Shown here: piece after piece, positions 6,475-13,493 of the stretch
Position numbering within the stretch: position 1 is the stretch's first letter
How the letters are laid out: every line of letters begins with the position of its first letter
DNA from: an uncultured Bacteroidia bacterium
GTDB lineage: Bacteria > Bacteroidota > Bacteroidia > Bacteroidales > F082
Direction: 5' to 3'
Assembly (NCBI GenBank): GCA_902767725.1
Contig: CACXIM010000072.1
Span: 1 to 36,117, forward strand
Length of the DNA: 36,117 nucleotides
Notes under the pieces: model-generated
Database searches by the model: none
Told to the model about the DNA's origin: nothing
The model's input: the letters and a program-made list of their open reading frames with translations, nothing else
Translations under genes and position numbers: made by a program

Positions 6475-7700
6475 ATGGCAAAGAAGTCAGGCGTTTGCGC
6501 GTTTTGTGGCAGGAAAGCCTCCGAAGTACGGCTGCTCATCCAAGGCATAGATGCCGAGATTTGCGACAGCTGCGCCGAGCAGGCTCATCTCATCGTCAAG
6601 GAACAGTTTGGCAGCAACGACAAGAGCTATACCCCTTCGGGTTTGGCCTTGAAGAAGCCCGCCGAGATCAAGAAGTTCCTTGACGAGTATGTCATTGGGC
6701 AAGACGAAGCCAAGCGCACCTTGGCCGTGGCCGTCTACAACCACTATAAGCGCATCAGCCAGAAAGTGCAGGCCGACGAGGTGGAGATCGAGAAGTCGAA
6801 CATCATCCTCGTGGGTGAGACCGGCACGGGCAAGACCCTGCTGGCCCGCACCATCGCCAAGATGCTCAACGTGCCATCGCCGACGCCACCGTGCTCACCG
6901 AGGCGGGCTATGTGGGCGAAGACGTGGAGAACATCCTCGTCAAGCTTCTGCAAGCCGCCGACTACGACGTGGCTGCCACCGAGCGCGGCATAGTCTTCAT
7001 CGACGAGATCGACAAGATCGCACGCAAGAGCGACAACCCCAGCATCACCCGCGACGTGTCGGGCGAGGGCGTGCAACAGGCCATGCTGAAACTCTTGGAA
7101 GGCTCCGTCGTCAACGTGCCGCCACAAGGCGGACGCAAGCACCCCGAGCAGAAGATGATCGCCGTCAACACGAAAGACATCCTCTTCATCGCCGGCGGCG
7201 CCTTCGACGGCATCGAGCGTCTCATCGCCGCCCGCAAGCGCACCAACGTCATCGGCTACGGCACGGGAGGCAACGAGGCCTTGGACAAGGACAACATGCT
7301 GCAATACCTCTCCCCTGCCGACCTAAAGAAATTCGGTTTGATTCCCGAGATCGTCGGTCGTCTGCCCATCATCACCCACCTCAATCCCTTGGATGCCGAT
7401 GCACTGAAACGCATCCTCACCGAGCCTAAGAACGCACTGGTGAAGCAATTCCAGAAGCTCTTCGCCATGGACAAGATCAACTTGGTCATCAAGGAAGAGG
7501 TGCTCGACTTCGTAGTGGAGAAAGCCATCGAATTTAAGGTGGGCGCGCGCGGACTGCGTTCCATCATGGAAGCCATCCTCAACGACGCCATGTTTGAGAT
7601 GCCTTCCGACATCAACGCCACCGAATTGGTGATCGACCGCGCATACGCAGAAGCAAAACTGGAGAAATCGGGATTGCAGAAACTGCATGTGGGTGATTGA
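6475..7700 (+). pseudogene. clpX: ATP-dependent Clp protease ATPase subunit ClpX, frameshifted
   Basis: AAA+ unfoldase that feeds ClpP. The first frame (6475 to about 6880) has the zinc-binding domain with Cys8, Cys11, Cys30 and Cys33, the linker [10 protein letters not shown], and Walker A GETGTGKT (114-121), up to AKMLNVP. The second frame (from about 6881) resumes with [19 protein letters not shown], Walker [10 protein letters not shown] and the sensor-2 motif GARGLR. Family ClpXs read NVPFAIADAT here. The sequence is consistent with loss of 7 nt between repeated GCC triplets near 6875-6880. As given, translation would yield a truncated protein lacking most of the ATPase domain. Either a true mutation or an assembly or sequencing error is possible. 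Confidence 0.93.
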
Positions 7701-7720
7701 CATAAGGCCCATGGAGCACT

Positions 7721-7752
7721 AAAAACGGCATCGAGTTGATGCCGTTTTTTTT
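7721..7752 (+). terminator. Terminator downstream of clpX
   Basis: AAAAACGGCATC-GAGTT-GATGCCGTTTTTT forms a strong stem with a T tract. It lies 20 bp after the clpX stop and ends the tig-clpPX unit. Confidence 0.9.
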
Positions 7753-7810
7753 ATTTTGGCACAATAGTTGCATTAGTCTGGGCGTTAAACATTCAAAAAG
7801 AGAAAGCACT

Positions 7811-8506
7811 ATGAAAAGAATAGCCTTAGTCGCACTGATAGCCTTGATGAGCATGACCGGATTTGCACAAATGATAGCCAAAGGCGACCCCGCAAAGAAA
7901 AAAGTCAAGATCGTCAAAAGACAAGAAGCGCCAAAACCACAGTCGGCGGTGGTCGACTTCTCCAATCCTGCCGAGCCCATTAGCGGTAGCGTGGTCTACG
8001 GCCGCATTGATGAGAATGGCGACACCACCCTCATCGTCTACCTTCCCGAGGTGGACATCGATCTGATGCAACGCTATCTGCAAATCACTGACACTCGTCA
8101 AGGCCGCCGTTTGGCCAACAACGTGAAGAAGGTGTATCCCTACGCCAAACTCGCTGGCGCTAAAATGCAAGAATACGACTCCATCCTGGCCAACATCAAC
8201 GACAAGTCGGAGCGCAAACGCTTGATGAAACAAGCCGAAGATGAAATCACTGAACAATACACCGAGGAGTTGAAGAACCTCACCTTCTCGCAGGGACTTA
8301 TCCTCGTCCGTCTCATCGACCGAGAGACATCGCGCACCAGTTATCAAGTTGTTAAAGAACTGCGCGGCAAGGTACGCGCCTTCTTCTACCAAGGTTTCGC
8401 CCGCCTATGGGGCTACAACCTCAAGACAGAATATGATCCGCACAACAACCCCGAAGACGACGAGATCGAGACGATTATGACACTGATGGAACGTGGGGTG
8501 ATATAG
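7811..8506 (+). CDS. Exported DUF4294-family protein
   Basis: A 231-residue protein with an N-terminal signal peptide (MKRIALVALIALMSMTGFAQ). The mature part resembles the DUF4294 family of Bacteroidota: RRLANNVKKVYPYAKLAGAK, then KRLMKQAEDEITEQYTEEL, SQGLILVRLIDRETSRTSYQ and a C-terminal GFARLWGYNLKTEYDP. The open frame runs further upstream, but the ATG at 7811 begins the signal peptide and the upstream part is the clpX terminator. The function of this family is unknown to me; it is probably periplasmic. Confidence 0.85.
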   Translation: MKRIALVALIALMSMTGFAQMIAKGDPAKKKVKIVKRQEAPKPQSAVVDFSNPAEPISGSVVYGRIDENGDTTLIVYLPEVDIDLMQRYLQITDTRQGRRLANNVKKVYPYAKLAGAKMQEYDSILANINDKSERKRLMKQAEDEITEQYTEELKNLTFSQGLILVRLIDRETSRTSYQVVKELRGKVRAFFYQGFARLWGYNLKTEYDPHNNPEDDEIETIMTLMERGVI

Positions 8507-8540
8507 AACACAGAGTGTTTTCGAACACGGATATACACGG
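8507..8540. repeat. Short repeat-like words (AACAC/ACACGG) after DUF4294 gene
   Basis: The words GAACACAGAG, GAACACGGAT and ACACGGAGAG follow directly after the stop codon. They resemble degenerate direct repeats. This is a weaker case than the other elements in this window. Confidence 0.4.
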
Positions 8541-8569
8541 AGAGAGGCGCAAAATGCGCCTCTCTCTTT
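8541..8569. terminator. Bidirectional hairpin between convergent DUF4294 and cvpA genes
   Basis: GAGAGGCGC-AAAAT-GCGCCTCTC is a 9-bp perfect stem in the gap between the two convergent stops. The T tract is short (CTCTTTG), so it may terminate or protect RNA ends. Confidence 0.7.
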
Positions 8570-8573
8570 GTGT

Positions 8574-9128
8574 TTAGAAAGATACTGTGTTGGACTTTGG
8601 TGGGGCTGAGCTGTCCTCCTGTTCGGGCAGCATCTCTTGGGCATAGCCTTTCACCAAGTCGAAGCCCTTGTAAAGATACGGCACGGTCTTTTCAACGTAA
8701 GGATATAGGAAGGATTTCTGCCTCACCTCTTCCTTGATGATGCCCGTCCACTGCAAGTTATTGAACACCAGCACAAAGGTGCTGCACAACAGCACGCCTT
8801 TCAGAATGCCAAAAAGGAATCCACCCAACTTGTCGAAGAAGCCTAAATTCAAGGACTTGATAACCCTCGAGACCAAGCGTCCTATCAGGTTGACCAACAC
8901 CACCAGAATAATGAAGGTCAAAACGAAGGCGATGGTATTGAGGTATTTCGGGTTGATTTCCATGAAGTCCTGCAGATGCCCAGCGGTGAAGTCGGAGAAG
9001 TGCATGGCGCCATAGATGCCCACGCCAAAAGCCAGCAGGGTGACCACCTCGATAATGAGCCCCTTGCGAAGCCCCTTGAATCCGAAGACGAGGAGGATGA
9101 TTGCTATTATTATGTCTAGGTAGTTCAC
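8574..9128 (-). CDS. cvpA: CvpA-family inner membrane protein
   Basis: A 184-residue protein of the CvpA family, named after colicin V production. It has several hydrophobic helices: YLDIIIAIILLVFGFKGLRK at the N terminus with the family GLRKGL turn, then VVTLLAFGVGIYGAMHF, TIAFVLTFIILVVLVNLIG and FGILKGVLLCSTFVLVF. The tail is charged and Pro/Ser-rich. The start is GTG at 9126-9128; no ATG exists at a suitable position. An octamer repeat array directly abuts the start codon and forms the whole gap to the upstream IVP-type gene. Exact function in Bacteroidales is unclear. Confidence 0.88.
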   Translation of the reverse strand: MNYLDIIIAIILLVFGFKGLRKGLIIEVVTLLAFGVGIYGAMHFSDFTAGHLQDFMEINPKYLNTIAFVLTFIILVVLVNLIGRLVSRVIKSLNLGFFDKLGGFLFGILKGVLLCSTFVLVFNNLQWTGIIKEEVRQKSFLYPYVEKTVPYLYKGFDLVKGYAQEMLPEQEDSSAPPKSNTVSF

Positions 9129-9129
9129 A

Positions 9130-9176
9130 AGTTGTTCAGTTATTCAGTTATTCAGTTATTCAGTTGTTCAGTTTTT
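9130..9176. repeat. Tandem octamer array (GTTATTCA / GTTGTTCA) between cvpA and IVP gene
   Basis: Read on the minus strand, units CTGAACAA, CTGAATAA (three times), CTGAACAA and CTT follow with an 8-bp period. The IVP stop codon (9168-9170) is part of the array, and the cvpA GTG follows its other end. The array at 9557-9575 has the same words in inverse orientation. Confidence 0.9.
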
Positions 9177-9527
9177 GTTGCCAGAGTTTTTGGTTATGCT
9201 GTTGAATATTTTGTTTAGCTCCTGACATTTTTCGTTGATGTCGTCGTATTCGTCTTGGGTAAGATAATCTGTTCTGTATAGAAGCTTAAGCCAATAGTTT
9301 GTTTCTGCGCATTCTTTTAGCGATATATAGATTTTTGCTACAAAATCCCTATGGCTGATGCCGTTTTGAGCTTCAACAAGATTTGCCCCAATACTTGTAC
9401 CACTGCGAAGCAGTTGCTTTGACAAAACATATTCTTTTTTGTCCTCGCACAGGTGTTTGTATGTGTTTACAACGTCAACGGCAAAATCCAAACATTTTTC
9501 TCTAATATAATCACCAAAATTTTCCAT
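9168..9527 (-). CDS. Four-helix bundle protein, 23S rRNA intervening-sequence protein (IVP) family
   Basis: A 119-residue all-helical protein of the family first seen inside intervening sequences of 23S rRNA genes. Typical features are FAVDVVNTYKHL, the central LSKQLLRSGTSIGANLVEAQ motif (the SxSIGANxxEA core), and KIYISLKECAETNYWLKLL. Here it sits in a protein-coding context, not in an rRNA gene. Its codons are more AT-rich than its neighbours' and inverted short-repeat arrays flank it on both sides, which suggests a mobile or independently acquired unit. Family members fold as pentameric four-helix bundles related to the Avd proteins of diversity-generating retroelements. No molecular role is established for stand-alone copies. 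Confidence 0.92.
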   Translation of the reverse strand: MENFGDYIREKCLDFAVDVVNTYKHLCEDKKEYVLSKQLLRSGTSIGANLVEAQNGISHRDFVAKIYISLKECAETNYWLKLLYRTDYLTQDEYDDINEKCQELNKIFNSITKNSGNKN

Positions 9528-9554
9528 AGTATTCTTTATTTTAACTGTTATCTA

Positions 9555-9616
9555 TTAACTGAACAACTGAACAACTCCCAACTTCCAACTGCAAACTGCA
9601 AACTGCAAACTGCTAA
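9555..9616. repeat. Inverted repeat array upstream of the IVP gene (AACTGAACA and AACTGCA words)
   Basis: AACTGAAC words occur twice (9557-9575), followed by transitional words (CCCAACTT, CCAACTG) and then a heptamer array AACTGCA repeated about four times (9587-9614). It ends at the stop codon of the M64 peptidase gene. The AACTGAACAAC words are the reverse complement of those in the array at 9130-9176. Confidence 0.9.
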
Positions 9617-10888
9617 CTATTTACTATAATAAAGTATCATCCGTTCGATGGCGCGTTGGCAAACGGGGCAGAATTCATGGCCTTTGAAGGTTTTCATCAG
9701 GCAGTCCATGTGGGGGCTGTACATGCCTTTGGGTTCATAGCCGCCACCCTCGAACACACCTATGGTCTGTTCGTATTTTTTCTCACGAGGCGTAGGCACA
9801 GGCGTCTTCTTGTCGAGCATGTCGCCCCATTTGTTGCTGAAATCCACCAACGATGTGATGTTGGGTTCCCATGGCTCGACGGCGAGGTTGTACATGTGGT
9901 CGTAGCCCGTCTCGTCGTTATAGTATTCGTCGGCGAGGCCAGCGAAGCCGTGACCGAACTCGTGGATGATGACATCGCCCGAGAAGCTGTTGCTGCTCGC
10001 GCTGGAGCAATAGAAGTTATAGATGCCGCCTCCCCCGTATTTGTCAGTATTTACAAGGATATAGATCTGGTCGTAGGGCACCTGACCCGCCAGGTCACGG
10101 ATATCGCGGTTGTCAGTGCTCATGCAGTAGCGTTCCGAGTCGAAAGTCCAGAAGCTGAAACGCATGGCCGTGTTCTTGTAGATGTTGTCACCAGGCATGG
10201 TACAGCCGCTCTCTTCTGAAGGCACCATAAGGCCACGCACGTTGAAGCTCTCACGGTAGCGGTCGTAAGGCGCATAATCGAAAAGGCTTTTCACGAAGAA
10301 GTCGCAGTCCTTGATGAACTTGCCCATCTCAGCCTGTGTATAGCCTTCGGGCAGGATGACGATGTCAACAGCATGGGTGATGTCCTTGTTGCCAATCCAA
10401 GCGTCGTAGACGGGTAGGTCGAGCTTGTCGTAGTCGCGGATGAAATAGTCGCTGGGGTTGACGGTGAGACGCATCCCTTCGACCAGTTCACCTTCCCAAG
10501 TCTTTCGGTACAAGGTGATGTCGATCTTCACCTTGGGGAAAGGCACGACGACCGACTCCTCAAAACTCTTGGTCAGTTTCAAGGCCTCGGGCGTGGTGGT
10601 CCACTCGCCGTAAAGGTTCTGGTAGCCCTTGGAAAACAGGAGATGGTCAGTGCCCGCCTCAAACACCTTGACGATGTAGTTGCCAAACTCCAGGTCATCG
10701 ATGAGGTTGGTCTTCGATCCGCTCCAATAAGGCTCATGGATGAGTTCCTTGAGCGAGAAGGTGGTCGTCTTGTTGTTGCCCGTCAAGACATAGTCAACTC
10801 GCAGCGACGACTCGGTGAAATACTGGTCAAACTGGGCCAAGGCCATCATTGGCAGCAGGGCGAAAAGGAATAGCAGTCTTTTCTTCAT
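9617..10888 (-). CDS. Secreted M64-family zinc metallopeptidase
   Basis: A 423-residue exported protease. The signal peptide ends near MMALAQ (residue 19). The zinc motif is HEFGHGFAGLADEYY: His309 and His313 bind zinc, Glu310 is catalytic, and Asp320 is in the place of the third ligand in the M64 (IgA peptidase M64) family. Upstream is the family segment AVDIVILPEGYTQAEMGKF with an N-terminal beta-rich domain (about 20-165). The C terminus has a CPVC pair. It starts 6 bp after the gene at 10895, so the two are probably co-transcribed. The natural substrate is unknown; assigning IgA would be over-interpretation. Confidence 0.93.
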   Translation of the reverse strand: MKKRLLFLFALLPMMALAQFDQYFTESSLRVDYVLTGNNKTTTFSLKELIHEPYWSGSKTNLIDDLEFGNYIVKVFEAGTDHLLFSKGYQNLYGEWTTTPEALKLTKSFEESVVVPFPKVKIDITLYRKTWEGELVEGMRLTVNPSDYFIRDYDKLDLPVYDAWIGNKDITHAVDIVILPEGYTQAEMGKFIKDCDFFVKSLFDYAPYDRYRESFNVRGLMVPSEESGCTMPGDNIYKNTAMRFSFWTFDSERYCMSTDNRDIRDLAGQVPYDQIYILVNTDKYGGGGIYNFYCSSASSNSFSGDVIIHEFGHGFAGLADEYYNDETGYDHMYNLAVEPWEPNITSLVDFSNKWGDMLDKKTPVPTPREKKYEQTIGVFEGGGYEPKGMYSPHMDCLMKTFKGHEFCPVCQRAIERMILYYSK

Positions 10889-10894
10889 CGTTGG

Positions 10895-11512
10895 TTAATT
10901 CTTGTAAATGGCGTCAAAAATCACCTTGACATAATCGAAATCTGGAATTGCATAATTGTCGAGTTCTTTCACAACTTCGGGATGGCTCTTTGAGGTGATT
11001 TCCTTCATCTTTCCGTTTTCGTCCATCAGCTTGAAGATGGAACGGATGATTTTGCCGTTTTCATCATAGTAATAGCGAACCTCAAACTCAAATGTATCAT
11101 CTATAGAATTGAGCATCTCCGTAAAATGCGTGAAAAAGAACAATGGTTTTCCGTTGTCATCAAATAGGTATTCTTCCAAATAGTCACGAGCGGCCACATT
11201 ATAGGTGCGGTGCACCATGCGAAGGGCATAGCCATCGGGATAGGGTTCTTCCTCATCATCCCGGAGCTCGTTATAGTAAAACCAAATCGAATCAGATCTC
11301 ATGCCTACGGCCGCCCAGTTTTGATTTCTGACGACAATGGTATAGTTTAAAGGATATTGATCTGCGGAATTTTCGGCAATTAGTGCCAAACCCTCTGAAT
11401 ATTTCTCTCGAGCGAGTTTGATGCGATCGTCTACTTTCTTGTTGTTTTGTGCCAGTATGGGTAGCGACAGACACATCAACAATACCATAAGAAGTGCTTG
11501 TTTTTTCATCAT
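10895..11512 (-). CDS. Secreted protein of unknown function, paralogue of the protein at 12876-13475
   Basis: 205 residues with a signal peptide (ending near LPILAQ). Shared segments with the second copy include LAREKYSEGLALIA, NYTIVVRNQNWAAVG, HRTYNVA, a DDNGKPLFFFT block and YYYDENGKIIRSI. The NGK blocks recall short beta-hairpin repeats of the YD/MORN type, but no family can be named with confidence. Two adjacent ATGs exist at the start. A promoter element on the minus strand lies at 11540-11547. It is the first gene of a unit that continues into the M64 peptidase. Confidence 0.8.
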   Translation of the reverse strand: MMKKQALLMVLLMCLSLPILAQNNKKVDDRIKLAREKYSEGLALIAENSADQYPLNYTIVVRNQNWAAVGMRSDSIWFYYNELRDDEEEPYPDGYALRMVHRTYNVAARDYLEEYLFDDNGKPLFFFTHFTEMLNSIDDTFEFEVRYYYDENGKIIRSIFKLMDENGKMKEITSKSHPEVVKELDNYAIPDFDYVKVIFDAIYKN

Positions 11513-11539
11513 TAGACTATTTTAATGGTTAACATTACG

Positions 11540-11547
11540 CAAAAGTA
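11540..11547 (-). promoter_or_regulatory. -7 promoter element for the secreted protein/M64 operon
   Basis: On the minus strand TACTTTTG matches TAnnTTTG, about 28 nt before the ATG. It is divergent to the element at 11568-11575. Confidence 0.65.
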
Positions 11548-11567
11548 GGCATTTTTCAAGAAATCCG

Positions 11568-11575
11568 TATCTTTG
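11568..11575 (+). promoter_or_regulatory. -7 promoter element for the lipoprotein gene at 11597
   Basis: TATCTTTG matches TAnnTTTG and lies 21 nt before the ATG at 11597. Confidence 0.65.
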
Positions 11576-11596
11576 CCAAGCAAAAAACACCTAATT

Positions 11597-12141
11597 ATGA
11601 AGACAAAAGCATTATTCTTCGCGATGGCCGTGGCATTGGCGGCCTGCAACAACGGCAATCCACAGGACCAAAAGGCCATAGAGCCCGAATCGACAGCCAT
11701 CCAGGCGACAAATGACAATCTCCCCAAAAAAGACATTATCACCGATGACGGTCTTGGCGAGTTCCAGCTTGGCGCTCCGTTGAGTTCAGCAAGGACGGCG
11801 TGGTGCAGTTTACCATCTTCCCCGCCTATATCGATGAGACCGACGCCCAGTCGAACGAAATTGGGGGCATCATGGTGGTGTCTGACCAGTTCACCCACAA
11901 CGGCATAGGTGTTGGGAGCAACGTCAACGACATCCTTAAAAACAACCCCGACCTGAAGGTCGCTTTCGATGACGACCAGTATTTCCGCATCTATGACGGC
12001 GGCATCACTTATCTCATCAGTAGCGATGACTACGATGGCCCACTGCCGGAAGTGCCGTTCGACATCCCTGCACCCGTCGAGAATCCCACTTTCAAACCTG
12101 ACGCCAAGGTGTCGTCCATCTGGATCCTCCCGACATTTTAA
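11597..12141 (+). pseudogene. Lipoprotein gene with internal frame break
   Basis: The ATG at 11597 starts a lipoprotein signal (MKTKALFFAMAVALAACNNG). The first frame runs to DDGLGEFQLGAPLSS near 11788 and then turns into unlike codons. A second frame, clear from about 11782, continues EFSKDGVVQFTIFPAYIDE to SSIWILPTF at 12141. Both parts align with one stretch of the large lipoprotein at 13494-15131 (GLGGLHLNDSMPE ... VFNRDG ... NPKFRHDATVQYIRIY). That comparison suggests about 12-16 codons plus a non-triplet remainder are missing near 11780-11790. Real inactivation and an assembly error both fit. The function of the module is unknown. Confidence 0.75.
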
Positions 12142-12148
12142 AAGCAAA

Positions 12149-12183
12149 CAAAAAAGCCCTGCCTCACAGCAGGGCTTTTTTTT
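12149..12183. terminator. Bidirectional terminator
   Basis: GCCCTGC (12156-12162), loop CTCACA and GCAGGGC (12169-12175) are flanked by A and T tracts. It lies between the convergent lipoprotein genes ending at 12141 and 12199. Confidence 0.9.
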
Positions 12184-12198
12184 GCTCCATAGGTCGAA

Positions 12199-12846
12199 TC
12201 AATAATACTCAATCTCTCTTGACACTTCCGTTTCGTTGACGTATTCGACAACCTGATCCGTGTCCGTCTGCTTTCTACGTGTCCAATTGCCATGATCGTC
12301 GAATTCAAGGTAAGTGTATTCGGTAACCCACATTAGGTTCACCTCTTCGGGCCCATCGGTCTCGACAACTTCATACTGCATTGTCTTCACCAATCGTCCG
12401 TCGGCATCATATTCACGGTCGGTCAACCAAAGTTGCCCTTCATAGCCCGACAAGACTTGGGTCACTCGCCCATCATGCCATCTGTATTCATCCATGTATT
12501 CATAGCAGAGGATAGAGTCGATTTGGCCTTGGGCATCACGAGTCCAACGGCAATAGTCCACCACCTCGCCATCGTCATTCATCTCACGTCGTGGCTCTTC
12601 AAGGGCGAATGGGTCTTGGCCGTCCACCGAAATGATTTTGCCATTACGGTCGAATTCCACAAGGTCGCAGCTTTTCACCGGACCTTGCAGGTCAAAGAAG
12701 ACCAAGTCGGGCGAAGTGGTCACCGTCGTTTCTTGCACGGTTGGCTTAACGTCTTCCTTTGTTGCTTGCTTTTGGCCGTTGTTGTCGCACGCGCCGAAAA
12801 CGAGGAGCATCGCGCAGGCAGCCAGTAAAAGACCATGTTTCTTCAT
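12199..12846 (-). CDS. Lipoprotein with YD-like repeats, unknown function
   Basis: 215 residues. The signal ends in a lipobox (VFGAC, with D after Cys). The mature part has several short strands of the form EFDRNGKIISVDG, EYDADGRLVKTMQY and EFDDHGNWTRRKQ, which resemble loosely RHS/YD-type or similar beta-hairpin repeats seen in surface proteins of Bacteroidota. It is acidic overall. It lies 29 bp after the gene at 12876, as last gene of a minus-strand lipoprotein cluster, and ends at a strong terminator. No function can be assigned. Confidence 0.8.
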   Translation of the reverse strand: MKKHGLLLAACAMLLVFGACDNNGQKQATKEDVKPTVQETTVTTSPDLVFFDLQGPVKSCDLVEFDRNGKIISVDGQDPFALEEPRREMNDDGEVVDYCRWTRDAQGQIDSILCYEYMDEYRWHDGRVTQVLSGYEGQLWLTDREYDADGRLVKTMQYEVVETDGPEEVNLMWVTEYTYLEFDDHGNWTRRKQTDTDQVVEYVNETEVSREIEYY

Positions 12847-12875
12847 AATTTGTTGCTATTTATGGTTTGTTGTGT

Positions 12876-13475
12876 TTAAGGATTAACAGAATAGATGGCT
12901 TGGAAGGCGGCGTTCAAAGCGATGAAATGATCGAAAACCATGGAATAAGCCGATTCCAGCTCTTCATCAAGTTCGCAAGTCTTCATTTCGCCGTTCTTGT
13001 CGGCTCGTTTGCAGATGGTGCGAATGAGTTTCCCATTGGCATCATAATAGCCACGCAACTCTACCATCTCGTCCTTGGCATAGCCGTAACGCGTAAACCA
13101 GAACAAAGGCTTACCGTCGTTGTCATAGACAAATTCTTCAAAATGGTCGGTAGATCCAACATTATATGTGCGGCGCACCATGACTAGGGTGTAGCCGATA
13201 GGATAAGGTTCCATGTCATCCTCAATCTCGGAGTAATAGAACTCCATCTTGTCGACCATCTGCCCTGCCCCAGCCCAGTTTTGCTTGCGCACCACTGTGG
13301 TGTAGTTGACAGCAGGAATTTCATCAGCCTCGTATTGCTTCACGGCCGCGATATTAGCCAATCCTTCGGCGTATTTCTCACGGGCCAGCTGAACGCGAGC
13401 CTCCTCTTTTTTGTTTTGTGCCATCATCGGCAAGGCGAAGCATAGCAACAACGCCATGGCAACTAGTTTTCTCAT
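12876..13475 (-). CDS. Secreted protein, paralogue of 10895-11512
   Basis: 199 residues with a signal peptide (ending near LPMMAQ). It shares the blocks LAREKYAEGLANIA, NYTTVVRKQNWAGAG, RRTYNVG, DNDGKPLFWFT and YYDANGKLIRTICK with the copy at 10895, in the same order and at similar spacing. The two are clearly paralogues separated by other lipoprotein genes. It begins 18 bp after the large lipoprotein gene, so probably lies in the same transcript. Unknown function. Confidence 0.8.
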   Translation of the reverse strand: MRKLVAMALLLCFALPMMAQNKKEEARVQLAREKYAEGLANIAAVKQYEADEIPAVNYTTVVRKQNWAGAGQMVDKMEFYYSEIEDDMEPYPIGYTLVMVRRTYNVGSTDHFEEFVYDNDGKPLFWFTRYGYAKDEMVELRGYYDANGKLIRTICKRADKNGEMKTCELDEELESAYSMVFDHFIALNAAFQAIYSVNP

Positions 13476-13493
13476 GTTTTTTTGTTTTTAGTG

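Noticed and set aside
6870-6900. Programmed ribosomal frameshift in clpX
   Set aside because: There is no slippery heptamer, and shifting frame would still leave out two conserved residues.
6680-7429. 249-codon Arg/His-rich frame over clpX
   Set aside because: Third-frame shadow of clpX with low-complexity Arg/His content.
9168-9527. Diversity-generating retroelement (IVP as Avd)
   Set aside because: No reverse transcriptase or template/variable repeat pair is present in the window.
9130-9616. CRISPR array
   Set aside because: Repeat units are only 7-8 bp with no spacers of constant length, and no cas genes are present.
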